From NCBI GenBank assembly GCA_963580285.1, contig OY757015.1, positions 136,352,304 through 136,416,303 of the forward strand: 64,000 bases of DNA, given 5' to 3'. The notes beneath the pieces were generated by a model. The model saw only the letters and a program-made list of their open reading frames with translations. It did not search any database and was not told the DNA's origin. Numbering within the stretch: position 1 is the first letter of the stretch; each line of letters opens with the position of its first letter. Shown here one piece after another: positions 55,503 to 64,000 of this stretch. Origin of the DNA: Lucinisca nassula. Lineage: Eukaryota > Mollusca > Bivalvia > Lucinida > Lucinidae. Both the position numbers and the translations under genes were made by a program.

Positions 55503-55884
55503 AGGGCTGGCTAATCGGAGCTGAAAAGATCGATTATCAGTCCTGCCATTGCAATCGATAATCGATTAGTAATCATTAAGGTTTCTGTCATAATTTTACC
55601 TGTCTGGCTTTCTGTCTGAGCATGACTCTTACCATATGTTGCACTTTACCATATGTATAATTGAACAGACAGGCCTGAGCAAACAGTGCAGACCCAGATG
55701 AGACGCCGCAGCGTCTCATCAGGGTCTGCACTGTTTGCCACTCATTCAGCTATTTTAGGCATAACTTTGGGTAGTAAATTATACCTTTCAAGTAATCGAT
55801 TAAAAGCAAATCAGAAATGATAATCATTTTTGTGGGATTTATCGATCAATTAACCGATTATACGATTAATCGTGTCAGCCTTAG
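55503..55884. mobile_element. foldback MITE family R
   Basis: AGGGCTGGCTAATCGGAGC to TTAATCGTGTCAGCCTTA. Central hairpin GAGACGCCGCAGCGTCTC. Confidence 0.82.
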
Positions 55885-55909
55885 TAAGGACCAGACATTA
55901 GATCTGTCA

Positions 55910-56125
55910 AGGGGTTCAAGCAGATGGTTTACAAGGCGAGTAGCGTAACCGCTACACCACAGAGACTTCTATAGTACTTTTGGTTATGCTACTTGCCTCA
56001 TAAACCAGGGGTTTTGGGTTTGATCCCGCCGGCTTCTTCAGACGTTTGGATGAGTTTTTAAACTGAGGGCCAGGCTGGATATTACCTTAGCTATTGGCAG
56101 GACGTAAAACTCGAAACACACACCA
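55910..56125. mobile_element. tRNA-Thr SINE pair, head to head
   Basis: 55915-55970 is the complement of the tRNA-like head (GTTTACAAGGCGAGTAGCG). 55985-56125 is a decayed plus-strand copy with head, body (CCTTAGCTATTGGCAGG) and CACA tail. The heads face each other. Confidence 0.7.
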
Positions 56126-56265
56126 GCCGATGCATGTGAGATATGCCAAGTTTTGCATTGAAGGTCATTATCACTGGGTATACTCAATGTTTTGCTTAGC
56201 TGATTGATATAAATGAGTCATGATAGGGCGTAAAACAAGAATCAAATCAAAGACAGCTAGCAGAT

Positions 56266-56554
56266 TTTGTTTGTTTGATTTGATGTTTAACGTCCCCGTC
56301 AACACTATGTAGGTCATTTTTGAGATGTTGCTTCCAATTTTGTGGGACTTTTACCCGACATTGAGATGAAATGACATCTCGAGCCCTGTTTCCCAATGAA
56401 ACCAATAGGGTTTATAAGCATGGATGGTCCGCCTTGCCTGGGCAGGCTTAATGCTCTGAGCGGATTACCAGTGCTCATGTGCGGTTGGATTCAGCTCTGC
56501 GTGGAAGTATCATGCAGCACATTTATTTCTTCAAGCCCTTATGGGCGGGGGCCA
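56266..56554 (-). mobile_element. headless SINE with target duplication
   Basis: Full copy on the minus strand. ACAGCTAGCAGAT on both sides (56253-56265 and 56555-56567). Confidence 0.93.
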
Positions 56555-56567
56555 ACAGCTAGCAGAT

Positions 56568-57152
56568 ATTTATGGTCAATGATAAGGTCCTAGTCAGTAT
56601 AAGAAGTCATGCTTAAGTCTTTAACAGTTAGGAATTTGAAAACAAAAAACAAAAAAAAAAAAACATTGTCCGTATAACAAAATTGGACATTATTTTTGTC
56701 AGTGTTCATCAGCAAATGACTCCGCAGGTTTTGAACTTCTGCAACTGAAACTTCCCGTAGCCTGATCTGTGGCCTAACTGATCAAGCTGATCGCAATTTC
56801 AGCAGATCTTTTTATATCAAAGCACGACTTTACGAAATTGGGTGCTGAAGTCATTGCGGTTAAATATTTTTCTGAATTTATATACTAAGTCACCATAAAA
56901 TTTAGGTTCCGATAGACCTTGTTGCAGAAGAGATTTAAATCCAATATTAAATTTTGAAATTAAATCAGAATGACGTCTATAAAATTTTGAAAAGGCTTTG
57001 CGTAGTTTATGGTACTGATTGTGTCATCTTTATGTAGGGGATAACTGCACTCTTGAAAATAGTCATTTGGGGGAGATACGTAATTGAAACAAACTTCTTT
57101 TGACCATGGGTCACTCAACCTTATGGTGCAATTTTCAATACAGCACCTCAGT
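56568..57152. other. no recognised feature
   Basis: No supported frame, SINE or palindrome. Confidence 0.35.
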
Positions 57153-57365
57153 TTAACCCTTATCTTGCTATTCACGACAACCCCTATCTTTGGAAACAGT
57201 GTAGATCCAGATCAGATGGCTTCTGAAGAAGCCATCTGATCAGGATCTACACTGTTTGACATTAATATTATGGCTTTGGAAGAATAAATTACATCAAGTA
57301 ATCTGATTGGTTCAAAGTCAGAAATGGGTGTGGTTAAAATGAATATTCAGCAAGAGAAGGGTTAA
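57153..57365. mobile_element. TTAA MITE family P1
   Basis: TTAACCCTTATCTTGCTA to CAGCAAGAGAAGGGTTAA, hairpin 57196-57260. Confidence 0.86.
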
Positions 57366-57599
57366 ATGTTGTCCTCAGAAACTGCCTATGACACAGTTAC
57401 CATAAAAATACTAAAAATTCGGACACCTTAAGAACTTGCTGTAATTCTCCTAACATTTTAACAAACTTCTTTCACGATCCTGCAAGGAGTCCAAAAGGTG
57501 CAGACAGAATGGCAAACAGTGTAGATCCTGATCAAACTGCTCCTTTATGAATAGTCTGTATGGTTTGCTCCAAGGCCCAATGCATGTTCTTTAAAGGAT

Positions 57600-58130
57600 C
57601 ATTAGCGGATGCACGTGAGATTGGTGATCAGGAGAATGTGGGTTCAACACCTTCGGGGGTCTGGAACATTCTTTCTTGGAGATTGATCATGAAATCTTTC
57701 CCTTCCTCTGATTCAAGAAGGCCAGTTGTCTTGTTTGTTTGTTTGATTTGAAGTTTAACATCCCAGTAAACACAGTATAGCTAGCTAGGTCATTTTGGAG
57801 ACGTTGCTTCTAATTTTATGGGACTTTTACCCGACATTGAGATGAAATGACATCTCAAGACCTGTCGCCTAATGAAACCATGCAATAGGGTTTATAAGCA
57901 TGGACGGACCAACACGCACCGCTTTGCCTGGGCAGGCTTAGATCCTCTAAGCGGTTTACCAGTACTCATGTGCGGGTCAGTTTTAGCTCAACGTGGAAGC
58001 ATCATGCAACCATTTTTTTTTTCAAGCCCTGATGGGCGGGGGCCATAAGGCCAGTTGTCAGTTTCTGGCAAAAGAATGTACTGTACCAGTAAACCACTTA
58101 CGTATAAGCCTGCACAGGAAAAGTGTGGAA
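57600..58130 (+). mobile_element. tRNA-Thr-GGT-like SINE split by a headless SINE
   Basis: A decayed head (GGTGATCAGGAGAATGTGGG and a GGGTTCAACACC B box) and body to CAGTTGTC at 57730, resuming at 58047 with CAGTTGTCAGTTTCTGGC and ACCAGTAAACCACTTACG. Confidence 0.75.
57731..58046 (-). mobile_element. headless SINE with target duplication
   Basis: Full copy on the minus strand, inserted in the SINE above. AAGGCCAGTTGTC on both sides (57718-57730 and 58047-58059). Confidence 0.94.
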
Positions 58131-58151
58131 AGGTTGGTTGTCTCACAGTCT

Positions 58152-58343
58152 CGTACCCTAAGTATTTGGACACCTATAAACGCCTTACCATACTTGCTCT
58201 AAAATTTGAACAGGTATAATTTATTACCTGATCTTTGTGTCTAAGAATAGCAGGATGAGTGGCAAACACTGCTAGTAGTGTAGCCCTGATGAGATGTGGC
58301 ATCTGGGTCTACACTGTTTGGACAGCCATGTCTGTCCGAATAT
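58152..58343. mobile_element. MITE family V
   Basis: Same order as 29818-30003: CTTACCATACTTGCTC, GAGTGGCAAACACTGC, damaged hairpin, CTGTCCGAATATT. Confidence 0.66.
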
Positions 58344-58509
58344 TTAAAGTAAAATTATGGTATCTTGAATATTCAGGTGGTATTTCCTGACTGACAGGAA
58401 GTAGTACAGAGCCAGAGCAGACTGCCGAATCAGGCAAAACAGTCATTGGACACCATAATTATGTATTATCCCTGAATAAACAAAGAATCAGCTTGAAATT
58501 AAGATATGT

Positions 58510-58796
58510 TTTGTTTTTGTTTGTTTGATTTGAGGTTTAACGTCCCCGTCAACACTGTAAAGGTCATTTTGGAGACGTTGATTCCAATTTTGTGGGACTT
58601 TTACCCGACATTGAGAGGAAATGACATCTCAAGCCCTGTCGCCCAATGAAACCTCTAGGGCTTATTAGCATGGACGGTCCGCCCCACACCGCGGTTCCTG
58701 GACAGGCTTAGATCCTCTAAGCGGTTTACCAGTACTAGTGTGTGGGCCGGATTCAGCTCTGCGTGGAAGCATCATGCAGCCCATATATTTCTTCAA
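58510..58796 (-). mobile_element. headless SINE with target duplication, slightly 5'-truncated
   Basis: The head GGGCGGGGGCC block is missing. AAATTAAGATATGT flanks it (58496-58509 and 58797-58810). Confidence 0.92.
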
Positions 58797-58934
58797 AAAT
58801 TAAGATATGTACTGAAGCTGTTTTTAATGAGCAACTGATCTGATTAAAGTCGAGAAAATTCAGCATTATGTCTTAATTTGACAATTTTGATCATGGCTAA
58901 ATTATGTTTTATTCCTTAGATTTCTTAAAAAATA

Positions 58935-59345
58935 CAGATCAATACATTTTATACTGAATGGAATCTTCCACTTCATATATATAGCTGGAGTCCATTTCAA
59001 AATTTTCTCGGGTTTTCAAGTTGTTTGTTTGATTTGAGGTATAACATCCCCGTCAACACAATTTGGGTCATTTTGAAGATGATGCTTCCAATTTTGTGGG
59101 ACTTTTACCCGACATTGAGATGAAATGACATCTCAATCCCTGCCGCCCAAAGAAACCAATAGGGTTTATATGCATGGACGGGCCGACTCGCACCACTTTG
59201 CCGGAGTTTTCAATTGGTATAATATCTTTAAAATTTATTAAGAACTTATTGGCTGAACTTATTGCCAACAGTGTATTCTGCAGCATCTGATCTGGGTTTG
59301 CACTGTTTGCCTGTATTCTGTTGGGGTTTTCTGTACTAAATTGAT
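58935..59345. mobile_element. TTAA MITE family P2 split by a headless SINE fragment
   Basis: CATTTTATACTGAATGG to TTTCAAAATT, a minus-strand SINE fragment (about 59022-59205, flanked by GTTTTCAA), then TTGGCTGAACTTATTGCC and a truncated hairpin to CTGTACTAAATT. The SINE lacks its head and upstream part. Confidence 0.72.
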
Positions 59346-59416
59346 CAGCCCAACTTGTGTTGGAAACCCCAAAAGGGATAACAGCCCCAGTTCATTCACC
59401 ACAGAACCCATTTTGT

Positions 59417-59720
59417 TTGTTTGTTTGATTTGAGGTTAAGCATCCCCGTCAACACTGTAAAGGTCATTTTGGAGACATTGCTTCCAATTTTGTGGGACTT
59501 TTACCCGGCATTGAGATGAAATGACATCTCAAGCCCTGTCGCCCAATGAAACCAATAGGGTTTATAAGCATGGACAGTCCAACTCGTGGGCACCGCTTTG
59601 CCTGGGCAGCCTTAGATCCTCTAAGTGGTTTACCAGTATTCCTGTGTGGGTCGGAATCAGCTCTGCATGGAAGCATCATGCAGCCCATATATTTCTTCAA
59701 GCCCCAATGGGCGGTGGCCT
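59417..59720 (-). mobile_element. headless SINE with target duplication
   Basis: Full copy. GAACCCATTTTGT on both sides (59404-59416 and 59721-59733). Confidence 0.93.
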
Positions 59721-59840
59721 GAACCCATTTTGTACTGCCACTGTTTGCCAATTACCCCTTCCTGGTTTTTCAGGAACCCATTTTGTACTGGAAAACCTGG
59801 AAGAGGTAATTGGCAAACAGTGCAAACCAAGATCAGATGC

Positions 59841-59996
59841 AGAAACCTCCGTGGTGCAGTGGTTACGCTACTCACCTTGTAAACCATGGATCGCAGGATC
59901 GATCCCGGGCTTCTCCAGACTTTCGGATGAGTCTTTAAACCGAGGTCCCATCTCTGTATGACCTTAGCTGTTGGTGGACGTAAAACTCAAAACACT
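59841..59996 (+). mobile_element. tRNA-Thr SINE, full copy with target duplication
   Basis: Head CGTGGTGCAGTGGTTACGC, GGATCGATCCCGGGC B box, short body, CACT tail. CAAGATCAGATGC flanks it (59828-59840 and 59997-60009). The site is the hairpin module of a P2-like MITE. Confidence 0.92.
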
Positions 59997-60052
59997 CAAG
60001 ATCAGATGCTGCATTCTTGGGTGTCTGATCAGGGCCTACACTAGTACTGTTT

Positions 60053-60240
60053 CTGCCCCCGTTCATCTGGGCTTGAAGAAATAGATGGGCTGCATGATGC
60101 TTCCACGCAGAGCTGAAACCGACCACACACGAGTACTGGTAAACCGCTTAGAGGATCTAAGCCTGTCCAGGCAAAGCGGTGCAAGTCAGACCGTCCATGC
60201 TTATAAACCCTTGTTTTTGCCCTGTCTGTCTGTTTGTTTG
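60053..60240 (+). mobile_element. headless SINE, 5' part
   Basis: GCCCCCGTTCATCTGGGC to CCATGCTTATAAACCC, then a TTTG repeat. The 3' tail is absent. Confidence 0.8.
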
Positions 60241-60507
60241 TTTGTTTGTACGTGGACAACTTCAACGTTTCCACAACCTGTTACCGTTAAATTTTGTTTG
60301 TTTGTGTTCCAGTTTCCCTGTGTCGCAGGTTGTCAGCTGGTGGGGTCCCAGGGAATAAATCCATGCTGACACTACACCGTAGCCATTCGGTGTTACCCCT
60401 ATTCCCCAATGCCGGAGAATAGAGAGGCCATCGCTCGGCTCCAGCCCATTCTCTCTAAATATCGAAATGTACTTCTGCTATATATAAGGTTGGTACAAAA
60501 TGGGTTT
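60241..60507. other. no recognised feature
   Basis: Mixed, locally G/C-rich sequence (AATGCCGGAGAATAGAGAGG); no frame supported. Confidence 0.35.
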
Positions 60508-60720
60508 TTAACCCTTGTTCTGCTGAGCCCGGATATGCCTTTTCTTTGAAACAATGTAGATCCAGATCAGATGGCTTCTGAAGAAGCCATCTGATCAGGA
60601 TCTACATTGTTTGTCATTCAGATTGTGAATTTGTTTTAATAATTTGCTACAGGTAATCTGGTTGGTTGATAATCGGTTGTGGGTGTGGCATATATGAATA
60701 TTCAGCAGGACAAGGGTTAA
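60508..60720. mobile_element. TTAA MITE family P1
   Basis: TTAACCCTTGTTCTGCTG to CAGCAGGACAAGGGTTAA, hairpin 60548-60612. Confidence 0.87.
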
Positions 60721-60726
60721 GTATTC

Positions 60727-60945
60727 AGAGTTGGAATCTTATTTCCGCCGTTGTATAAAGCTGGAGCCAAGTTTGGAATTTAGTCAGTTTGTTATTTTTA
60801 GAAATTTCTTTTGGAAAATGGCTGAACTTTCTTTTTGCAAACAGTGAAGGCCCTAATCAGATACCACATTGTGCGGCATCTGATCTGGACCTGCACTGCT
60901 AATAAGTGTCCCATTTTGGAGTTTTGCTGAATCAAATGGGATAAT
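60727..60945. mobile_element. TTAA MITE family P2, eroded
   Basis: GTTGGAATCTTATTTCC, AAAATGGCTGAACTTTC, hairpin ATACCACATTGTGCGGC, CAAATGGGATAA. Confidence 0.68.
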
Positions 60946-60949
60946 GCTA

Positions 60950-61201
60950 TTAACCCATTTAGTACCGGAAACCCCTAAATGGGTAGTTGGCAAACAGTGC
61001 AGGCCCAGATCAGATGCCGCAGAATGCGGCGTCCAGATCAGATCAGAATGCGGCGTCTGATCCGGGCCTACAGTGTTTGCAAAATGTTAAGCAATTTTCC
61101 AAATCAGTTTTGAAGAAAACACAAGCTGAAACCCCTAAAGTTTGAAATGGACCCCTGCTATCTATAAGGAGGAAGATTCCATTTAGTACAAAAAGGGTTA
61201 A
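60950..61201 (-). mobile_element. TTAA MITE family P2, with an expanded hairpin
   Basis: TTAACCCATTTAGTACC to GTACAAAAAGGGTTAA. The hairpin GATGCCGCAGAATGCGGCG is followed by a second copy of the AATGCGGCGTC arm, a local duplication. Confidence 0.85.
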
Positions 61202-61689
61202 ACTAATGCTTTTTTGTGGGTGACATTGTAAATTAGTCCAGCAAATAGCTGCTAAAATTATTCAAGTGAATGGAAAGTCTGAATAATGATGGGGTCTCTA
61301 TTGGGCAGACCTCATAATTGAGTTTGAGAGAATTGACAGTGTGGGCTTAAAACATTTTTTGGACATATAATCTTGAATAAGTCATGCCAGACTAAAACCC
61401 GTCACACCAGGCCCGCGTTTTCACGGCGTCCTAGAAAAATGCAAACCTCGCCATAGTAATGCAGTGGCATCGCCAGTAGGCGCGTTGGGATCGCATAGAA
61501 TGCCAAGCGACGGTGCTCATTTTGAGCATGCTCAAAACAAACGCCGTCACTTGGCGTTCTGATAAGAGCGTAGTGAAGTCGCTGTAAGGTTGCCATTGCA
61601 GCGCAGTAAGGTCTCCTACAACGCTACAGGAGCTCGGCAGGTGCGCACAGAGATCTCCTACAACACCTTATAAGCTCCGCTTGAATTAT

Positions 61690-61803
61690 TGGCAGGTTTA
61701 GATCCTCTAAGCCGTTTTACCAGTACTCGTTTGCGGTCGGTTTCAGCTCTCCGTGGAAGCATCATGCAGTCCATCTATTTCTTCCAGTCCCGATGGGCGG
61801 GAG
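61690..61803 (-). mobile_element. headless SINE, 5' part
   Basis: GGCAGGTTTAGATCCTC to CGATGGGCGGGA, the 5' third of the family on the minus strand. Confidence 0.8.
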
Positions 61804-61954
61804 ATGCCCGCTTGTTTAAACAGCGGCTAGAGTATACTGTGGAATGTAAAGATTGATTGAGTACTGTCTTCTGTGGTGACTCATCCCGGGGTTGATAAGG
61901 TAATGGCGGTGGACTTGCTCCTGCATGCGGTGATGGCGGTGGACTTGCTTCAGA

Positions 61955-62410
61955 CGGCACATGAGTACTGGTAAACCGCTTAGGGATCTAAGCTTGCCCA
62001 AGCAAAGGGCGCGAGTCAGACCATCCATGCTTATTAACCCTATTGGTTTCATTAGGCGACAGGTTTTTTTTTTTTTTTTGGTTTGGGTTTTACTGCCCTT
62101 TCAAGATTATTCACTCATATCCAGCCGATCGTTAATCATAGTGGGCGAAAACCGGAGTACCTGACCTTCCGTTGCAGAACTTGGCGTCTCACACATGACC
62201 CGAGCGAGGCTCGAACCCAGGGCGGTGAGAGACCTAATGACTAAGAGTCAGCGCTCTTATCCATTAGGCCACGGAGGCCCGTTATTAGGCGACAGGGATT
62301 GAGATGTCAATTCATCTCAATGTCGGGTAAAAGTCCCACAAAATTGGAAGCAACGTCTCTAAAATGACATATACTGTGTTGATGGGGACATTAAACCTCA
62401 AATCAAACAA
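61955..62410 (+). mobile_element. headless SINE split by a tRNA-Lys-like SINE
   Basis: ACATGAGTACTGGTAAACC to TTAGGCGACAGG, interrupted at 62064-62283, then GGATTGAGATGTC to GACATTAAACC and CAAAC. Confidence 0.88.
62064..62283 (-). mobile_element. tRNA-Lys-like SINE with target duplication
   Basis: On the minus strand: head GCCTCCGTGGCCTAATGG, anticodon loop with CTT, B box GGGTTCGAGCC, body with GGTACTCCGGTTTTCGCCC, and a poly-A tail (T-run at 62064-62079). ATTAGGCGACAGG flanks it exactly (62051-62063 and 62284-62296). Confidence 0.93.
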
Positions 62411-62839
62411 AACTGTTTGACTGATGAAGATGTCTGTTTACACTTTGCTTTGTAGTGCAAACGATCGTCTTCATCATGCTGTCAGCGCAGTGTTAGCGCC
62501 GTAAAAGCCCAGTGCAAGCATTGTGAGTGCCGTAAAAGCGCAGTGCATGCAGTGTTAGTGCTGTGTAAGCACAGTGGATCTACTATGAGAGCATATTTAA
62601 TCGCCTTCAAGAATGCCGCAGGATTGCGATAGATCGCCATGTATGCTCCGTAGCAACATTTTGGTCGCTGTAAGGACGCCATGACAGGTCCATGTTCACG
62701 AAAAATATCCCATATTTCTTGCGATCTCGCGGCATTCTGGAAAATTAAACAACGCCGTTCCATTGCAGTGGAAAGGTGGCATAGTAGAACAGGGGCTTAA
62801 CAAAGTACAGAGAGTACTGTGGGTCGATTGTCTCTGATT

Positions 62840-63127
62840 TGTTTGCTTGTATTGGAGTTTAACGGCACAGTCAACACTATTTTAGCTCATATTTGAGCCG
62901 GTCAGTTTACCTATCCTACCACACTTTTCCTGGGCAGGCTTATACATAAGCGGTTAACCAGTACAGTGCACATTCTTTCGAAGCTGAAACTGACAACTGC
63001 CCTTCTTGAAACAGCAGAAGGGAGAGAATGACCGTAGAAAAGATTTCATGATCAATTTTCACGAAAGAATGCCTGCCTCCTCCTCATCACCAGTCAGACA
63101 TGCATCCGACTGAGCTACTGAGGCCGG
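62840..63127 (-). mobile_element. tRNA-Thr-GGT-like SINE
   Basis: On the minus strand the head GCCTCAGTAGCTCAGTC is followed by the GGCAG, TTTCATGATC and CTGGTTAACCGCTTATG body, ending GTTGACTGTGCCGTTAAAC and an AAGCAAAC tail. The body words match those of the headless SINE. Confidence 0.82.
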
Positions 63128-63234
63128 CTGATTGTCTCTGAGTGTAGGCAAGGAAAATACCTAGTCTCTAAAAGTGGTCTTTGGGCTTGACATTTTCCTT
63201 TTCTGCATTCAAGCATTATTTGGCTGGCTGTTGT

Positions 63235-63400
63235 TTCAAAACTAAAGTGATCTTCGTCCGCCTGAAGGTAACACATTCCCCAGCAGGCACAGGTCGATAG
63301 GGCAACGTCAAATCAAAATCGGTGCAACGTCACGACATTGCACCGACGTAGATGTGACGTTGCATAAACGTCATGACGTCGCACTGATGTTGATGTGTGT
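63235..63400. repeat. cluster of ACGTCA words
   Basis: Several near-palindromic words (GCAACGTCACGAC, GATGTGACGTTGC, AAACGTCATGACGTCGC) are crowded in about 110 bases. It looks like a decayed internal repeat. Confidence 0.45.
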
Positions 63401-63414
63401 GTGAATTCAGGTTT

Positions 63415-63725
63415 ATTGGACGGGTTTTTTAAAAAAGCCGTCCTTTAAAATAGCGATGTCCGGGCGGGCGGGCGTCCTGCGGGCGGGCGGGCGGGCGGGC
63501 AGGCGGGCGGGCGGGCGGGCGTCGTCCCAGGTTTACCTTTTGGTTAACCTTTTTTTCAAAGTGATATTTTTCATCTATTCTGTAGCAGATTGTTTTAATA
63601 TCAGGACTGATGCATAAGTGGAGGTACCACTTTCATGTATTATCCATAAATGGCGCAAAAGACTAAAATTTTGGCGGAAATTGTCATTTTTCAAACTTGT
63701 GTTTTTCAGGTTTACCTTTTGGTTA
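63415..63725 (+). mobile_element. rolling-circle-like element start with GGGC repeat
   Basis: A stem-loop of GACGG, T-run, A-run, CCGTC precedes GATGTCCGGGCGGGCGGGCG repeats (63463-63522). CAGGTTTACCTTTTGGTTAACC occurs in part twice (63528 and 63708). The complement of this family is at 14880-15124. Confidence 0.5.
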
Positions 63726-63735
63726 ACCTTTTTTC

Positions 63736-63840
63736 AAATGCCAGTGTAGTGGATAGAGTGCTGGACTACGAATCCTATTGTTGACTATGAATCTGAGGGG
63801 CATGAGTTCAAACCCCGGTGGAGACATTTTTTTTTTTTTT
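63736..63840 (+). mobile_element. tRNA-like SINE head (Arg-ACG-like)
   Basis: GCCAGTGTAGTGGATAGAG A box, GGACTACGAATCC anticodon arm, and a GAGTTCAAACCCCGG B box separated by about 15 extra bases, then T-rich sequence. The extra bases argue against a functional tRNA gene. Confidence 0.6.
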
Positions 63841-64000
63841 GTTCTTTTTTTTTTCTTTCTTTTTTCATTCTTTTTTTTCTTTATTTTTCTTTTCTTCTCC
63901 ATAAACACATATGAACAATTATTATCTTCCTCCCCTGATAGTTGCTAGTAATAATACATACATGCAATTTTTTTTTTTTTTTCGTTCTTTTTTTTAGCTC

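Larger units (their letters stand above)
61390..62800. repeat. G/C-richer unidentified element with SINEs inside
   Basis: 61390-61680 and 62460-62790 share a style of short words (CGCAGT, GCGCC, GTAAGG, CGTCAC) and higher G/C than the neighbours, with ACACCAGGCCCGCG near the left and TAGAACAGGGGC near the right. Headless SINE pieces at 61690-61803 (minus) and 61955-62410 (plus) lie between. No protein is supported. The boundaries are uncertain. Confidence 0.4.

Overview
This window is eukaryotic and almost wholly repetitive: intron-style AT-rich DNA, no operons, no ribosome binding sites, tRNA-derived SINEs, LINEs, a DIRS-type retrotransposon, palindromic MITEs, rolling-circle-like elements and satellite arrays. 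The combination (tRNA SINEs ending in a conserved GACGTTAAAC-type tail, AGCTCACC...GGTGAGC elements carrying satellite arrays, dense short palindromic MITEs) is most like a mollusc, probably a bivalve. The species cannot be told from the sequence. A dreissenid or other heterodont bivalve is only a guess.

Layout. 1-6.5 kb is a stack of nested insertions: LINE A (+) is split by LINE B; their tail abuts a minus-strand LINE C that is split by a tRNA-Ala-like SINE; a 1.1 kb TIR element with an 8-bp target duplication holds a second copy of that SINE. 6.7-13.0 kb is a complete-length but defective DIRS retrotransposon with inverted terminal repeats, an internal complementary region, ORF1, reverse transcriptase/RNase H and tyrosine recombinase. 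Its insertion site is preserved, empty, in a tandem repeat next to it. 13-33 kb holds a LINE 3' fragment, foldback MITEs, TTAA-flanked MITEs, and two rolling-circle-like elements with internal tandem repeats. Near 34.1 kb is the only convincing host coding exon (acceptor, start codon, acidic open frame, donor); its gene was not recognised. 34.4-38.5 kb is one TTAA MITE split by a 3.9 kb AGCTCACC element containing about 21 units of a 166-bp satellite. 38.5-51 kb is MITEs, two more rolling-circle-like elements and a zinc-finger LINE fragment. 51.5-53.1 kb is a 78-bp minisatellite with a 468-bp higher-order repeat. 53-64 kb is dominated by a roughly 300-bp retroposon without a recognisable tRNA head, many copies with clear 13-14 bp target duplications.

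How the parts relate. No set of genes here forms a pathway. The biology is that of mobile elements feeding on each other: LINE machinery (fragments A-E) would supply retroposition for the SINEs; the DIRS element once encoded its own copying and integration enzymes; the MITEs carry no transposase. Three patterns stand out: one palindromic hairpin module recurs inside several otherwise different MITE families; five rolling-circle-like elements share a 5' stem-loop whose first arm can also pair with a copy of the second arm near the 3' end; and a 31-42 bp sequence is shared by the DIRS element and two unrelated LINEs.
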